Positions 18,341-31,352 of a stretch of DNA of 64,000 nucleotides are shown here, one piece after another. How positions within the stretch are numbered: position 1 is the stretch's first letter; each line of letters opens with the position of its first letter. Position numbers and translations under genes: made by a program. Location: NCBI RefSeq assembly GCF_008638345.1, contig NZ_VTVA01000019.1, positions 19,261 through 83,260 of the forward strand. The letters are read 5' to 3'. Origin of the DNA: Pseudomonas saliphila (lineage in GTDB: Bacteria; Pseudomonadota; Gammaproteobacteria; Pseudomonadales; Pseudomonadaceae). The notes below the pieces were generated by a model. The model made no database searches. It saw only the letters and a list, made by a program, of their open reading frames with translations, and was not told the DNA's origin.

Positions 18341-19231
18341 ATGCGAACCCTGATTTGCGGCCTGGGCCTACTCCTCGTCACCCCGGCTCTGCTCGCCTCG
18401 ACCATTTACAAGTTCACCGATCAGAACGGCGTCGTCACCTATACCGATCAGAAGGTGTCGGGTGCCCGCGAACTGGTTTTCCAGGACGCCATGGTCGAGA
18501 ACATCGAACAGAAGGTGTACGTCACCACACGTAAACACGCGGGCGGTGAGACCCTGATCGTCAATAACGAGCTACACGCTCCGGTCGAGATCGAATTGAG
18601 CGTCGAGAACCCGCGCAATGTATCGGGTGTGCCGGACAAACCCCTTCGCTGGGTACTGCCGCCTCGTGACAGCATTCGCCTGCTGACGCTCGTTCCGGAT
18701 GCCGGCAAGACGCCGAGCTATACACCACGGCTTCGCTACGCCATCGGCGATCCCCGCTCCGAGCCAACTGTCACCCAGTACCCGCTACCCTGGAGCGGAG
18801 GGCCGTTCAGGGTCACTCAGGGCCCTGGCGGGAAATTCAGCCACACCGGCCCCAAGGGCCGTTACGCCATCGATATTGCCATGCCCGAGGGAACGCCCAT
18901 TCTCGCGGCCCGACCCGGGCTGGTGGTAAATGTGGACAACAACCAGAGCGGCCGCGGCAACAACCCGGCCGGCAACTTCGTCCGACTGTTGCACGATGAC
19001 GGTACCATGAGCGTTTACTTGCATCTTCAGCGCGGGTCCGTGCGCGTCAAGGCCGGAGATCGCGTGCGTACTGGCACGCCACTGGCTCGCTCGGGCAATA
19101 CCGGCAACAGCACCGGGCCGCACCTGCATTTCGTGGTCCAGCGCAACATCGGCATGGATACCGTCTCGATCCCATTCGAGTTCGCGCAACCGATCAGTGA
19201 ACTGCCGAACTTCGCTATTGGCGGTGAATAA
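18341..19231 (+). CDS. M23 (LytM-type) peptidase with N-terminal DUF4124
   Basis: Exported peptidoglycan hydrolase-type protein, 296 aa. A signal peptide (about 1-19) precedes a DUF4124 domain (from about 20: YKFTDQNGVVTYTD), a linking beta-rich region, and a C-terminal M23 domain (about 165-285). Zinc ligands expected for an active enzyme can be placed: a His followed by Asp in the SHTGPKGRYAID segment (about 169-180) and the HLHF motif (about 262-265), plus an upstream HLQ histidine (about 228). This suggests a working endopeptidase cutting stem-peptide cross-links in the periplasm. It is monocistronic, bounded by the desaturase terminator and a strong bidirectional terminator. Confidence 0.88.
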   Translation: MRTLICGLGLLLVTPALLASTIYKFTDQNGVVTYTDQKVSGARELVFQDAMVENIEQKVYVTTRKHAGGETLIVNNELHAPVEIELSVENPRNVSGVPDKPLRWVLPPRDSIRLLTLVPDAGKTPSYTPRLRYAIGDPRSEPTVTQYPLPWSGGPFRVTQGPGGKFSHTGPKGRYAIDIAMPEGTPILAARPGLVVNVDNNQSGRGNNPAGNFVRLLHDDGTMSVYLHLQRGSVRVKAGDRVRTGTPLARSGNTGNSTGPHLHFVVQRNIGMDTVSIPFEFAQPISELPNFAIGGE

Positions 19232-19275
19232 CCATCCAACCCGCCTTGCCGCGCCCAGGGCAGCATAATCCGGAC

Positions 19276-19308
19276 AACAAAAAACCCGCACATGGCGGGT
19301 TTTTTGTT
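19276..19308. terminator. Bidirectional rho-independent terminator
   Basis: Fourteen-base perfect stem (left arm 19276-19289 with A6, right arm 19295-19308 with T6) and a five-base loop. It serves the M23 peptidase on the plus strand and rpmB-rpmG on the minus strand, whose stop is at 19323. Confidence 0.92.
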
Positions 19309-19322
19309 GGAAAGCAAAGATC

Positions 19323-19478
19323 TTATCGGATCTTGGCTTCCTTGTAGCTCACGTGCTTGCGAACGACCGGATCGAATTTCTTGATTTCGATCTTGTCAGG
19401 CGTAGTACGCTTGTTCTTGTCGGTAGTGTAGAAGTGACCAGTACCGGCGGAAGACACCAAACGAATCAACTCACGCAT
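19323..19478 (-). CDS. rpmG: 50S ribosomal protein L33
   Basis: 51 aa, the usual length for L33. The sequence begins [14 protein letters not shown] and ends KEAKIR, with the typical YTTDKNKR centre. It has no cysteines, so it is the zinc-free form of L33. It is the second gene of the rpmB-rpmG operon, 11 bases after rpmB, with an AGGAGCAC ribosome-binding site before the ATG. A bidirectional terminator follows. Confidence 0.97.
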   Translation of the reverse strand: MRELIRLVSSAGTGHFYTTDKNKRTTPDKIEIKKFDPVVRKHVSYKEAKIR

Positions 19479-19489
19479 GGAAGTGCTCC

Positions 19490-19726
19490 TTAGATTTTTT
19501 CGCCACGGGCGCGCATTTCAGACAACACGACGTCGATGCCGCGCTTGTCGATAATCCGCATACCCTTGGTGGAAGTGCGCACGCGTACAAAACGCTTCTC
19601 CGACTCAACCCAAAACCTATGGTGCTGCAGGTTAGGCAGAAAACGACGCTTGCTTCTGTTGTTAGCGTGGGAAACATTGTTCCCAGTAACCGGGCGTTTG
19701 CCGGTTACTTGACATACTCGAGACAT
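19490..19726 (-). CDS. rpmB: 50S ribosomal protein L28
   Basis: 78 aa from the ATG at 19726. It starts [12 protein letters not shown] and has the family's [11 protein letters not shown] and [14 protein letters not shown] segments. Only one cysteine remains of the zinc-binding set seen in some L28 proteins. The start is fixed by the family and by a GGAGAGGG ribosome-binding site (19733-19740) six bases before it. Longer open frames upstream are not coding. The leader just upstream can form two mutually exclusive hairpins, one touching the ribosome-binding site. First gene of rpmB-rpmG. Confidence 0.97.
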   Translation of the reverse strand: MSRVCQVTGKRPVTGNNVSHANNRSKRRFLPNLQHHRFWVESEKRFVRVRTSTKGMRIIDKRGIDVVLSEMRARGEKI

Positions 19727-19738
19727 GATTAACCCTCT

Positions 19739-19768
19739 CCAACCACTTGCCCAACCCGAACTGGTTGG
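19739..19768 (-). promoter_or_regulatory. Competing hairpins in the rpmB leader
   Basis: On the minus strand a CCAACC (19768-19763) can pair with either of two downstream GGTTGG copies, at 19756-19751 (six-base loop) or at 19744-19739. The second pairing overlaps the first bases of the rpmB ribosome-binding site. This resembles an on/off translational switch, but no function is shown. Confidence 0.4.
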
Positions 19769-19908
19769 AAGCCATAAAAAAATCTGTTGTCCAGCCGGGG
19801 CAATGAAATGGTGCGATCCTGCGCTGCCTGAATACGACAATGCGGGCACAGCCCCGAGAAGAGCGGAGCTTTATACCAAACTGAGCCCCTTCAGGCAATG
19901 TTTTTTCA

Positions 19909-20583
19909 TTAAAGCAAGCCACGCTCCGCAAAGGAAACCGGCTCCCCATCCCCCACCACCAGATGATCCAGCACCCGTATATCCACCAGCGCCAGAGATT
20001 CTTTCAACCGCCGCGTCAGCATCAGGTCCGCCTGACTCGGCTCGGAAACCCCCGACGGATGGTTGTGCGTGAGGATCAGCGCTGCGGCGTTATGCGCCAA
20101 CGCCCGCTTGACGACCTCCCGGGGGTACACGCTGGCGCTGTCCAGGGTGCCGCGAAACAGCTCCTCGAACGCAATGACCCGGTGCTGGTTATCCAGAAAC
20201 AGACAGGCGAAGACCTCATGCGGCAATCCAAGCAGCTGGCTTTTCAGATAGCGACGCACCGAGCCGGGGGATGTCAGGGCATCGCCGCGTTGCATCTCTT
20301 CATATAAGTGTCTGCGGCCCATCTCCATGACAGCCTGCAGCTGTACGAATTTGGCCGGGCCGAGGCCCGCGTGACCACAGAACAGCTTCAGATCGGCTTG
20401 CAGGAGTGCACGCAGACTGCCGAAGCCGCTCAACAGGTCACGAGCGAGATCGACCGCGCTGCGTCCCGGAATGCCGGTGCGCAGAAAAATCGCCAGCAGC
20501 TCGGCATCCGACAAGGCGGCGGCGCCCTGACTCAAGAGTTTTTCACGCGGCCGTTCGGCCAGAGGCCAGTCGGTTATAGCCAT
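19909..20583 (-). CDS. radC: RadC family JAB/MPN metalloprotease-like protein
   Basis: 224 aa from the ATG at 20583 ([17 protein letters not shown], the usual N-terminus); upstream in-frame codons are not part of the family. A helix-hairpin-helix region (about 20-100) is followed by the JAMM motif HNHPSG with downstream Ser and Asp (about 172-186). The historic link to DNA repair in E. coli was later withdrawn, so the role is unclear. It is divergent from coaBC, as in many proteobacteria, with about 210 bases between the two starts. Confidence 0.95.
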   Translation of the reverse strand: MAITDWPLAERPREKLLSQGAAALSDAELLAIFLRTGIPGRSAVDLARDLLSGFGSLRALLQADLKLFCGHAGLGPAKFVQLQAVMEMGRRHLYEEMQRGDALTSPGSVRRYLKSQLLGLPHEVFACLFLDNQHRVIAFEELFRGTLDSASVYPREVVKRALAHNAAALILTHNHPSGVSEPSQADLMLTRRLKESLALVDIRVLDHLVVGDGEPVSFAERGLL

Positions 20584-20795
20584 GCAGGTGCTCCTTGCGA
20601 GGGACGGGGCGTACTTCCTGTTCGCACCCATAGGGAGCTCGAGTATAGGCAGCCTGCGGGCCACAGGTCGAGCATGCTGCGGGCCAAGCGCTGTGGTATC
20701 TTAGCCAGCATTTGACGGGCTTCTCGTTTATGAGAAAAACCGCGAAACCCCAGTGCTTCCGACGCTTCCAAAGCGAGCCGTGTAAGAGGTAGACA

Positions 20796-22010
20796 ATGCA
20801 GCGTTTGTTCAACAAACAGGTAGTGCTCGGCGTCAGTGGCGGAATCGCCGCGTACAAGAGCGCCGAACTGGTCAGACGGCTGCGTGACGCCGGTGCCGAG
20901 GTGCGCGTAGTCATGACCAACGCGGCGCGGGAGTTCATCACACCGCTGACACTGCAGGCGCTCTCCGGTCACCCGGTACATGGGGACCTGCTCGACCCGG
21001 CTGCAGAGGCTGCAATGGGACACATTGAGCTGGCGCGCTGGGCAGACATGGTGCTGATCGCCCCGACGACGGCCGATCTCATGGCGCGCCTGGCCCAGGG
21101 CCGCGGTGACGATCTACTGACGACGCTGATCCTGGCTACCGATGCGCCGATCGCCATCGCGCCGGCAATGAATCAGGCCATGTGGCGCGACCCGGCCACC
21201 CAGGCCAACCTGTCCACGCTGCTGGCGCGCGGCATCAAGGTATTCGGCCCGGCGGCAGGCGAGCAGGCCTGTGGTGATATTGGCCCGGGACGCATGCTGG
21301 AGCCGACCGATATCGCTGCCTGCGCGGCGGAATGCTTCGAATACGGCGCCTTGAGCGGCCGCCACGTGCTGATCAATGCAGGCCCGACCCGTGAAGCGAT
21401 CGATCCGGTGCGCTACATATCCAACCACAGCTCCGGCAAGATGGGCTTCGCCCTGGCCGCTGCCGCTGCCGAAGCGGGTGCCCGCGTCACGCTGGTGGCA
21501 GGTCCGGTGAATCTGCCGACGCCGCCGCGCGTTCAGCGGGTGGACGTCGTCAGCGCGGAGGAGATGCTCAATGCCTGTCAGGGCGCTCTGCCGGCGGACC
21601 TGTTTATCGCTTCGGCTGCCGTCGCTGACTACCGTCCGGCCGAGCGCGCCGAGAGCAAGCTGAAGAAGGACCCTGGCACGTCAGATGGCATGACCCTGTC
21701 GCTGGTACGCAATCCCGATATTCTCGCTGCACTCGCCAATCACCCGCAACGACCATGGTGTGTGGGATTCGCTGCAGAAACCAATGACGTCAATGCCTAC
21801 GCCGAAGACAAACTGCAGCGAAAAAATCTGGACCTTATCGTCGCAAATGATGTCAGTGTGCCAGGCATCGGGTTTAATAGTGATGATAACGCCGTGACGT
21901 TGATAGACCGCACGCTTCAACACCACCCGCTGCCCCACGCCAGCAAGCAGAAACTGGCTCGGCAGATCATTGCCTTTATTGCCGGCCGGCTCACCCCACC
22001 GACTGCCTGA
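20796..22010 (+). CDS. coaBC: Bifunctional phosphopantothenoylcysteine decarboxylase / phosphopantothenate-cysteine ligase
   Basis: Two steps of coenzyme A synthesis in one protein of 404 aa. The N-terminal flavin-dependent decarboxylase (CoaC, about 1-185) shows [10 protein letters not shown] at the start, the FMN/substrate motif APAMNQAMW (about 123-131) and the active-site cysteine loop [12 protein letters not shown] (about 155-166). The C-terminal CTP-dependent ligase (CoaB, about 190-400) shows [13 protein letters not shown] and the conserved SKLKKD loop (about 287-292). It is the first gene of a run coaBC-dut-algC-argB-thioesterase, all on the plus strand with short gaps (9-31 bases or a one-base overlap). 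Confidence 0.97.
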   Translation: MQRLFNKQVVLGVSGGIAAYKSAELVRRLRDAGAEVRVVMTNAAREFITPLTLQALSGHPVHGDLLDPAAEAAMGHIELARWADMVLIAPTTADLMARLAQGRGDDLLTTLILATDAPIAIAPAMNQAMWRDPATQANLSTLLARGIKVFGPAAGEQACGDIGPGRMLEPTDIAACAAECFEYGALSGRHVLINAGPTREAIDPVRYISNHSSGKMGFALAAAAAEAGARVTLVAGPVNLPTPPRVQRVDVVSAEEMLNACQGALPADLFIASAAVADYRPAERAESKLKKDPGTSDGMTLSLVRNPDILAALANHPQRPWCVGFAAETNDVNAYAEDKLQRKNLDLIVANDVSVPGIGFNSDDNAVTLIDRTLQHHPLPHASKQKLARQIIAFIAGRLTPPTA

Positions 22011-22019
22011 GGATTAAGG

Positions 22020-22475
22020 ATGCACGCGCTGCAAGCAAAGATACTCGACCCCCGACTTGGCCAGCAGTGGCCGCTGCCTCACTACGCCACAGACGGCTCA
22101 GCCGGCCTCGATCTGCGTGCGCTGCTGCATGAGCCTCTGGTACTGGAGCCCGGACAGACACAACTGCTGCCCACCGGACTGGCAATCCATATTGCCGATC
22201 AGGGATTGGCTGCGATGATATTGCCACGCTCAGGTCTGGGTCATAAACACGGCATCGTGCTGGGTAACCTGGTTGGCTTGATCGACTCCGATTACCAGGG
22301 ACAGCTGATGGTGTCCTGCTGGAATCGCAGCCAGCAGGCATTCACTATCGAACCTGGCGAACGCATTGCCCAGCTGGTGCTGGTACCGGTGCTGCAAGCC
22401 AGCCTGGAAGTCGTCGAGGAATTCGACAACAGTGCTCGCGGCGCGGGTGGTTTCGGCCACACGGGCAGCCATTGA
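22020..22475 (+). CDS. dut: Deoxyuridine 5'-triphosphate nucleotidohydrolase (dUTPase)
   Basis: Hydrolyses dUTP to dUMP and pyrophosphate, keeping uracil out of DNA and feeding thymidylate synthesis. 151 aa, the normal size of the homotrimeric enzyme. The conserved motifs are present in order: motif 1 around [10 protein letters not shown] (22-31), motif 2 PRSGLG (about 70-75), motif 3 GLIDSDYQG (about 88-96), motif 4 ERIAQLV (about 116-122) and the C-terminal arm [10 protein letters not shown] (about 141-150). It starts 9 bases after coaBC. Confidence 0.97.
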   Translation: MHALQAKILDPRLGQQWPLPHYATDGSAGLDLRALLHEPLVLEPGQTQLLPTGLAIHIADQGLAAMILPRSGLGHKHGIVLGNLVGLIDSDYQGQLMVSCWNRSQQAFTIEPGERIAQLVLVPVLQASLEVVEEFDNSARGAGGFGHTGSH

Positions 22476-22506
22476 GCACGTCCATCTGAGCAAGGAGGCG
22501 ATACGG

Positions 22507-25975
<3,469 letters not shown>

Positions 25976-25976
<1 letters not shown>

Positions 25977-26422
25977 TGCAGCGCGACGATTTCCCCCTCA
26001 GCACCCAGCTGCGGGTGCGCTGGGCTGAGGCCGATATGCAGAGCGTTGTATTCAACGGCCACTATCTGACTTATGCAGACATCGGTACCACGGAGTATTT
26101 CCGTGCGCTGAAACAAACGACGGCGGGCGTGATCGGCGCGCAGGGCAGTGACTTCTTTGCGGTGCGCACTGTGCTGGAGTACCACGCCCCAGCGTTGTAT
26201 GACGACCTGCTGGACGTGCATGTGCGGATCGCCCGGCTGGGTAATTCAAGCATGCAATTTGTGATCGGGATCTATCGGGATGAGGAGCTGCTGACCACCG
26301 GCGAGCTGATCTACGTTCATGCCGATCAGCAAAGCCGACGACCTGAGCCCATCCCGGAGGCGTTCAGGGCCGCCGTCAAAGCGTTCGAGAAAATGCCGCC
26401 GCAGGATGCGTCGACAAACTAG
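25976..26422 (+). CDS. Hotdog-fold acyl-CoA thioesterase (4HBT family)
   Basis: 148 aa. The 4-hydroxybenzoyl-CoA thioesterase signature FNGHYLTYADIG (about 23-34) contains the expected catalytic acidic residue. The remaining sequence has the strand pattern of a single hotdog domain. It probably hydrolyses an acyl-CoA, with the chain unknown. The start overlaps the argB stop by one base. A longer in-frame start inside argB can be ignored because the family begins near this ATG. A hairpin without a T tract separates it from the convergent DUF4124 gene. Confidence 0.88.
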
Positions 26423-26428
26423 CGTGAC

Positions 26429-26448
26429 CGCCGGGAATCATCCCGGCG
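26429..26448. terminator. Hairpin between convergent thioesterase and DUF4124 genes
   Basis: Eight-base perfect stem CGCCGGGA / TCCCGGCG with a four-base loop, 7 bases after the thioesterase stop. There is no T run on either side, so it may only partly terminate transcription. Confidence 0.45.
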
Positions 26449-26451
26449 CCA

Positions 26452-27039
26452 TTAACGTGTCAGTTGCGCCAGACGCTCGCGCTGGGCAGCAAAGGCACGA
26501 TCAACCTCTTTGGTCTCTTCGCGCTTGAGTTCAATCAAGCGCTGTAGACGGGCCGACTCTTCATCCAGGTCTGCCAACTGGTCAAGAACCTGTGGCTCCA
26601 CCTGGCGACCCGCGCGCTCCTGACCCGCCGCCCGGCGTTGCAGCTCTTCGCGTTGCGTCTGCACGACGTCGATTTCACTTTCAGCGGTGGCGATCTGATT
26701 ATCGATCTGGGCAATCTGGCGGGCGTGCGCGCGATCCAGATCCTTGACGTTGCTATATAGTCGCAACAGCGTGGAATCGGCTACGCGCTGGCGCTCCTGC
26801 TCAGTGCGGGCGTGACGCATGGCCTGGAGTTCAGTCTGGGTAGGTGACGCAGGAATGATCTCGCGGACGCGGCCCTGAGCATCCAGCACCTCGTAGCCGT
26901 TGGTGATGTACTCAGGGGGCACCCGGCTGTCGAGTACGGTGATACCCCGATCATCCATATAACGATACAGCTCTGCCTGCACGATGCTCGGCGTCACAGA
27001 CACCGCACCCAAGCCTATCCACAAACATATCCGTCGCAT
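26452..27039 (-). CDS. DUF4124 protein with coiled coil, exported
   Basis: 195 aa from the ATG at 27039, which has a GGAG site upstream; a GTG at 27048 is also in frame. A signal peptide (about 1-22, ending VQA) is followed by DUF4124 (ELYRYMDDRGITVLDS), then a long charged helical region (about 70-195) with strong coiled-coil character, rich in Glu, Arg, Gln and Leu heptads. It is probably a periplasmic structural or scaffolding protein. It lies 25 bases downstream of pyrE on the same strand, but the pairing gives no functional clue. Confidence 0.8.
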   Translation of the reverse strand: MRRICLWIGLGAVSVTPSIVQAELYRYMDDRGITVLDSRVPPEYITNGYEVLDAQGRVREIIPASPTQTELQAMRHARTEQERQRVADSTLLRLYSNVKDLDRAHARQIAQIDNQIATAESEIDVVQTQREELQRRAAGQERAGRQVEPQVLDQLADLDEESARLQRLIELKREETKEVDRAFAAQRERLAQLTR

Positions 27040-27072
27040 CACCGCCACTCCGTCCCTGAGCCCGGTTCCGGC

Positions 27073-27729
27073 TCAAATGCCTTGCTGAATGCCGTACTTC
27101 GCCCGGTATGCCTCAACCGCAGGCAGGTGGTGGCGAAGCGTCTCGTCTTCCTTCAGAAAACCAAGTACCTGGGTAAGGGACACAATACTCATCACCGGAA
27201 CGCCAAAATCCCGCTCGACTTCCTGGATGGCAGACAGCTCGCCTTGCCCCCGCTCCTGGCGGTCCAACGCGATCATCACAGCCGCTGGTGTCGCCCCGGC
27301 GTCCTTGATTATCTGCATCACTTCCCTGATCGCGGTGCCGGCCGTGATCACATCATCGATGATCAATACCCGACCCTGGAGCGGCGCGCCAACCAGGCTG
27401 CCGCCCTCGCCATGATCCTTTGCCTCTTTGCGATTAAAACAGTATGGCAGATTGCGATCAAAACTTTCAGCCAGCGAGACAGCCGTCACCGCCGCCAGCG
27501 GAATGCCTTTGTAAGCGGGTCCGAAGATGATATCGACGTCATCCAGGTCACTATGCACGAACGCCTGGGCATAATAGCGCCCGAGCCTGGCCAGCGCAGT
27601 GCCATCATTAAATAGTCCAGCATTGAAGAAATAAGGGCTCTTACGGCCGGACTTGAGGGTAAAATCTCCAAACCGCAGCACGTCTCGATCCAGCGCAAAG
27701 CGAATGAACTCTCGTTGATATTCGTGCAT
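27073..27729 (-). CDS. pyrE: Orotate phosphoribosyltransferase
   Basis: Converts orotate and PRPP to orotidine 5'-phosphate in pyrimidine synthesis. 218 aa. The PRPP-binding signature [13 protein letters not shown] lies at about 120-132 and the catalytic loop with [10 protein letters not shown] at about 99-108. The gene diverges from crc, separated by 71 bases, the arrangement seen in Pseudomonas. Confidence 0.97.
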   Translation of the reverse strand: MHEYQREFIRFALDRDVLRFGDFTLKSGRKSPYFFNAGLFNDGTALARLGRYYAQAFVHSDLDDVDIIFGPAYKGIPLAAVTAVSLAESFDRNLPYCFNRKEAKDHGEGGSLVGAPLQGRVLIIDDVITAGTAIREVMQIIKDAGATPAAVMIALDRQERGQGELSAIQEVERDFGVPVMSIVSLTQVLGFLKEDETLRHHLPAVEAYRAKYGIQQGI

Positions 27730-27800
27730 CTCACCCTCGTCGTTAACAAAAATCCTGCAAGCTCAGTTATCATACACGCACGAATTTGACGGAGCCATGT

Positions 27801-28580
27801 ATGCGAATTATCAGTCTGAATGTGAACGGCGTCGAGGCCGCAGCGGCCAGAGGCTTGTTTGACTGGCTTCGCACACAGGATGCAGATGTTATTTGTCTTC
27901 AGGACATTCGCGTCACCGCCCCTGAACTGGAGCAGGATGCCTACTGGCTGGACGGCTATTGGCAGTACTGCTTCGAAGCAGAAGTGCCGAGTCAGGGCGG
28001 TGTCGCTATTTATACCAAGACCGCGCCCAAAGCCATCATCATGGGTCTGGGCTTCGAATTGGCGGACCGCTATGGCCGCTTCATTCAGGCTGACTTTGAC
28101 AAGGTCAGTATCGCTTCCCTGCTGCTGCCATCGGGCCGTAATGGCGACGCCGACCTGAATCAGAAATTCAAGTTCATGAATGACTTCACCGGCTACCTGA
28201 ACAAGCAGCGGCGCAAGCGGCGCGAGTTCATCTATTGCGGCTCGCTACATACCGCGCACCTTAAGCTGGACGTGAAGAACTGGCGCGACTGTCAGGAACA
28301 GCCTGGCTTCATGGCGCCCGAGCGGGCCTGGATGGATGAGATATTCGGTAATCTGGGATACGTCGATGCGCTGCGCGAGGTAACCCGCGAATCAGAACTG
28401 TACAGCTGGTGGCCCGACAGCGAACAGGCTCAGGATCTGAACCTCGGCCTGCGCTTCGATTATCAGATCCTCACGCCCGGCCTGCGCCGCTTCGTGAAGA
28501 ACGCCCAGATCCCGCGCAAAGTGCGTTTCTCCGAGCATGCGCCGGTGATCATCGAATACGACTGGACTCTGTCTATCTGA
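27801..28580 (+). CDS. crc: Catabolite repression control protein Crc
   Basis: Crc works with Hfq on A-rich translation-initiation regions to repress use of less-preferred carbon sources. 259 aa from the ATG at 27801. The fold is that of exonuclease III, and automatic annotation often calls it so, but the catalytic residues are not kept: the usual QE motif reads LQD near residue 34, the GDFN element is replaced by a CGSLHTAH segment near 150, and the final SDH reads SEH. Blocks typical of Crc, such as KRRKRREFIYCGSL and SWWPDSEQAQDLN, are present, as is its place next to pyrE. It lacks nuclease activity in studied Pseudomonas. Confidence 0.93.
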   Translation: MRIISLNVNGVEAAAARGLFDWLRTQDADVICLQDIRVTAPELEQDAYWLDGYWQYCFEAEVPSQGGVAIYTKTAPKAIIMGLGFELADRYGRFIQADFDKVSIASLLLPSGRNGDADLNQKFKFMNDFTGYLNKQRRKRREFIYCGSLHTAHLKLDVKNWRDCQEQPGFMAPERAWMDEIFGNLGYVDALREVTRESELYSWWPDSEQAQDLNLGLRFDYQILTPGLRRFVKNAQIPRKVRFSEHAPVIIEYDWTLSI

Positions 28581-28603
28581 AACTTGTTGGTAGCTCGCGC
28601 TGG

Positions 28604-28636
28604 ACGCTTCAAGCCGTGTTCGACGGCTTGAAGCGT
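28604..28636. terminator. Long perfect hairpin between crc and the DUF4870 gene
   Basis: Fourteen-base perfect stem (28604-28617 and 28623-28636) with loop GTTCG. It sits between two convergent genes and ends six bases before the DUF4870 stop. It lacks a clear T tract but is long enough to act in both directions. Confidence 0.65.
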
Positions 28637-28641
28637 GCTGA

Positions 28642-29016
28642 TTACTTGATCACCCGCCAGCAGAACGGATAGCGATACGCCTGACCTTCATTCGCCTTGA
28701 TGGCAGCGATGATCATCAACACGACCGCAGCAATGATCACCACCCAGATCAGCAGAAAGCCAATCACCACTACCATCAGCAACACAGACACCAGCCCGGC
28801 CAGCGCAACACTGATCTGAAAATTCAGCGCCTCCTTGCCCTGGTCGTCAATGAACGGTGCCTGATCCTTCTTCAACTGCCATACCAGCAGCGGTCCGATC
28901 AGACTGCCAAAGGGAATGATGCAACCGAGAAACCCCGCTAAGTGCGCCGCCATGGCCCACTTCCGCGCTTCGGGACTGGGGGTGATTTCGAGGGGGTTTT
29001 GCATGTCTTCGTTCAT
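28642..29016 (-). CDS. DUF4870 family small membrane protein
   Basis: 124 aa from the ATG at 29016. A short polar N-terminus is followed by a hydrophobic segment (about 22-45), a polar loop with DDQGKEALNFQIS (about 57-69), and two further hydrophobic stretches (about 70-90 and 92-110). This is the usual three- to four-helix layout of DUF4870 (Tic20-like in shape). The function is unknown. A longer open frame upstream (to 29196) is not supported by the family. Confidence 0.85.
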   Translation of the reverse strand: MNEDMQNPLEITPSPEARKWAMAAHLAGFLGCIIPFGSLIGPLLVWQLKKDQAPFIDDQGKEALNFQISVALAGLVSVLLMVVVIGFLLIWVVIIAAVVLMIIAAIKANEGQAYRYPFCWRVIK

Positions 29017-29276
29017 ACGGCGACGCTCCTGTCCAATGAGGATGATACCGGCCACTGGAACAGTTCTCTGTCCGGGGCAGCTCAGTAGCGCCACCAGGAT
29101 GTTCAACAAGTCGTCTGCGCCAGCCTTGCCTCGGCCAGCATAGCATTGAGTCACGGCGGACTGAATGCCTGTTCGGCCTACCGAGACCTGCGCCACAATC
29201 TGCCAGCAACAGATCTCCGATAAGCCCTGACAGACACCGCCAGGGCGGAGCCGACCTTAGCTATAAGCGCTTGCGA

Positions 29277-29996
29277 TCAGTCCTGCAATGCAGCCAATTG
29301 CATGCTGAACAGCTCATCCACCCCTTTTTTCGCCAGCGCCAGCATGGCGTTGAGATCTTCCGGGCTGAACGGTGCGGCTTCGGCAGTACCCTGCACTTCG
29401 ATGAATCCGCCCTTGTCCGTCATCACCACGTTCAGGTCGGTGTCGGCCGAGGAATCCTCAAGGTAGTCGAGATCCAGCACCGGCTCACCCTTGTACATCC
29501 CCACCGAAATAGCAGCGATCATCTGCACTGTCGGGAGCTTCTTGATCGCACCGCGCTTTTTCATTAACCGCAACGCATCGACCAGCGCTACGCAGGCACC
29601 GGTAATCGAAGCCGTTCGCGTACCACCATCGGCCTGGATCACATCACAATCGAAGTAAATGGTGTTCTCGCCGAGGCTGTGCAGATCGACCGCTGCACGC
29701 AGCGACCGGCCGATCAGCCGCTGAATTTCCAGCGTTCGCCCGCCCTGCTTGCCCTTGCTGGCTTCACGCTGCATCCGCTCGCCCGTGGCGCGCGGCAGCA
29801 TGCCGTACTCGGCGGTAATCCAACCCTGTCCCGAGCCGCGCAGGAATCGCGGCACGCCGGACTCGACACTGGCCGTACAGATCACCTTGGTGTCGCCGAA
29901 CTCCACCAGTACCGAGCCCTCGGCGTGTTTGGTGTATTGGCGGGTCAGGGTTACCTGACGCATCTGATCGGCTTCACGGCTGCTGGGTCGTTTCAT
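29277..29996 (-). CDS. rph: Ribonuclease PH
   Basis: Phosphate-dependent 3'-5' exoribonuclease that trims tRNA precursors. 239 aa, typical. It begins [13 protein letters not shown] and has the PDX-family motifs around [19 protein letters not shown] (27-45) and [13 protein letters not shown] (about 125-137), including the Arg residues that bind phosphate near 86 and 126. It diverges from yicC across 144 bases, a conserved arrangement. Confidence 0.97.
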   Translation of the reverse strand: MKRPSSREADQMRQVTLTRQYTKHAEGSVLVEFGDTKVICTASVESGVPRFLRGSGQGWITAEYGMLPRATGERMQREASKGKQGGRTLEIQRLIGRSLRAAVDLHSLGENTIYFDCDVIQADGGTRTASITGACVALVDALRLMKKRGAIKKLPTVQMIAAISVGMYKGEPVLDLDYLEDSSADTDLNVVMTDKGGFIEVQGTAEAAPFSPEDLNAMLALAKKGVDELFSMQLAALQD

Positions 29997-30140
29997 GGTT
30001 CGAATCCTTGTACAGCATTAAATGTGCGATGGATTATACGGACCGGGAGGTTGGCATGACAGCGCCGGTACTCCCGCTGCGGACCAGGGGTTACAATCGA
30101 GGAGATTTCACAGCAACTCAACGGACTAAAGAGGCCAACG

Positions 30141-31007
30141 ATGGTGTACAGCATGACTGCTTTCTCACGCTGCGAGCTCAACAGCGAGCAGGGCAATCTG
30201 TCCTGGGAAATGCGCTCGGTAAATCATCGCTACCTGGAAATCAGTTTGCGTCTGCCTGAGTCGTTTCGCGAACTGGAAGGCCCTCTGCGCGAGCGGCTGC
30301 GCAAATCCCTCGCCCGCGGCAAAGTCGAATGCACGCTGCGCTTTCACCCTGTCGCGGATGGCAACCGGGGACTGACGCTCAATCAGCCGCTGATTGAGCA
30401 ACTGATTGAAGCGACCCGCCAGATAAGCCGCAAACTGGACGACCCGGCCCCGGTCAATCCGCTGGAAGTGCTGGCCTGGCCCGGCGTAATGGGAAGCGCC
30501 GAACATGATCAGGCGGCACTGTCAAAGCAGGCTCGCGAGCTATTCGACCAGGCACTCGCCGAGCTGCGCGCACAACGGGCCCGCGAGGGTGCGGAACTGA
30601 AAATCATGCTTGAAGCACGCCTGACTGCAATCACTGAACGCATTGTGGTACTGCGCGAAATGATGCCCGAGATGCTGACCGCGCACCGCCAGAAGCTGGT
30701 CGACCGCTTCGCCGAAGCCAGTCTGGACCTGGACAACACCCGCGTTGAACAGGAGCTGGTGCTGTTAGCGCAAAAAATAGATGTGGCCGAAGAGCTCGAC
30801 CGCCTCGACACCCACGTCAACGAAACCCGCCGCGTGCTCTCAGGTAATGCTGCCATGGGCCGTCGGCTGGACTTTCTGATGCAGGAATTCAACCGCGAAG
30901 CCAACACTCTCGGCTCCAAGGCCATCGACAGCCGCAGCACCCAGGCCGCGGTGGATCTGAAGGTATATATCGAGCAGATGCGCGAGCAGGTGCAGAATAT
31001 CGAATAA
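30141..31007 (+). CDS. yicC: YicC/YloC family endoribonuclease
   Basis: 288 aa. It begins MVYSMTAFSRCE, the family's invariant N-terminus, and has the SVNHRYLEISLRLPE segment (about 27-41) and the conserved C-terminal DUF1732 block (HVNETRRVL to the EQMREQVQNIE end). Members have been reported as stress-related endoribonucleases. In many proteobacteria gmk follows directly; here 9.5 kb of other genes intervene. Confidence 0.95.
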   Translation: MVYSMTAFSRCELNSEQGNLSWEMRSVNHRYLEISLRLPESFRELEGPLRERLRKSLARGKVECTLRFHPVADGNRGLTLNQPLIEQLIEATRQISRKLDDPAPVNPLEVLAWPGVMGSAEHDQAALSKQARELFDQALAELRAQRAREGAELKIMLEARLTAITERIVVLREMMPEMLTAHRQKLVDRFAEASLDLDNTRVEQELVLLAQKIDVAEELDRLDTHVNETRRVLSGNAAMGRRLDFLMQEFNREANTLGSKAIDSRSTQAAVDLKVYIEQMREQVQNIE

Positions 31008-31352
31008 CGCCGAGGCAGCGTTATGTGATTGCGCCAGCTGACTTGAGTCGCTCGATCCAGACTGTGGGCAAATCTTCGCCTGCCTCACGGCGGCTCGAGC
31101 AGGCTGTCAGATCCGCTGCTCACTCCATCGAACAGCAGACCAACCGGTCTGCGCCGCCCTACATGCGCTAACCATCACTTTGAATGGATCGGGGCCTGAG
31201 CCGATTCAGACGCATACTTGATTTAGCGCCAATCAGCCATAGCCACGTCATCTCACGAAAAACATGCCACATGTTCTCGACATGTGTATTCACTTAGTAT
31301 GAGTTGATACACGTTTTGGACATAGCCTATTACCCGCCAGGGAGGAGTGCAT
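31008..31352. promoter_or_regulatory. 345-base intergenic region with a candidate operator for the RND pump
   Basis: No gene is seen. At 31268-31286 an inverted repeat CACATGT-N5-ACATGTG has seven-base perfect arms, and a further ACATG lies just upstream (31262-31266). About 20 bases downstream a -35-like TTGATA and a -10-like TATTAC region (about 31303-31333) precede the GGAGGA ribosome-binding site. The repeat fits a dimeric repressor such as TetR or MarR type, but no such regulator is encoded nearby. Confidence 0.5.

Noticed and set aside
27801..28580. Exonuclease III call for this gene
   Set aside because: Catalytic residues are changed and the position beside pyrE and sequence blocks are those of Crc.
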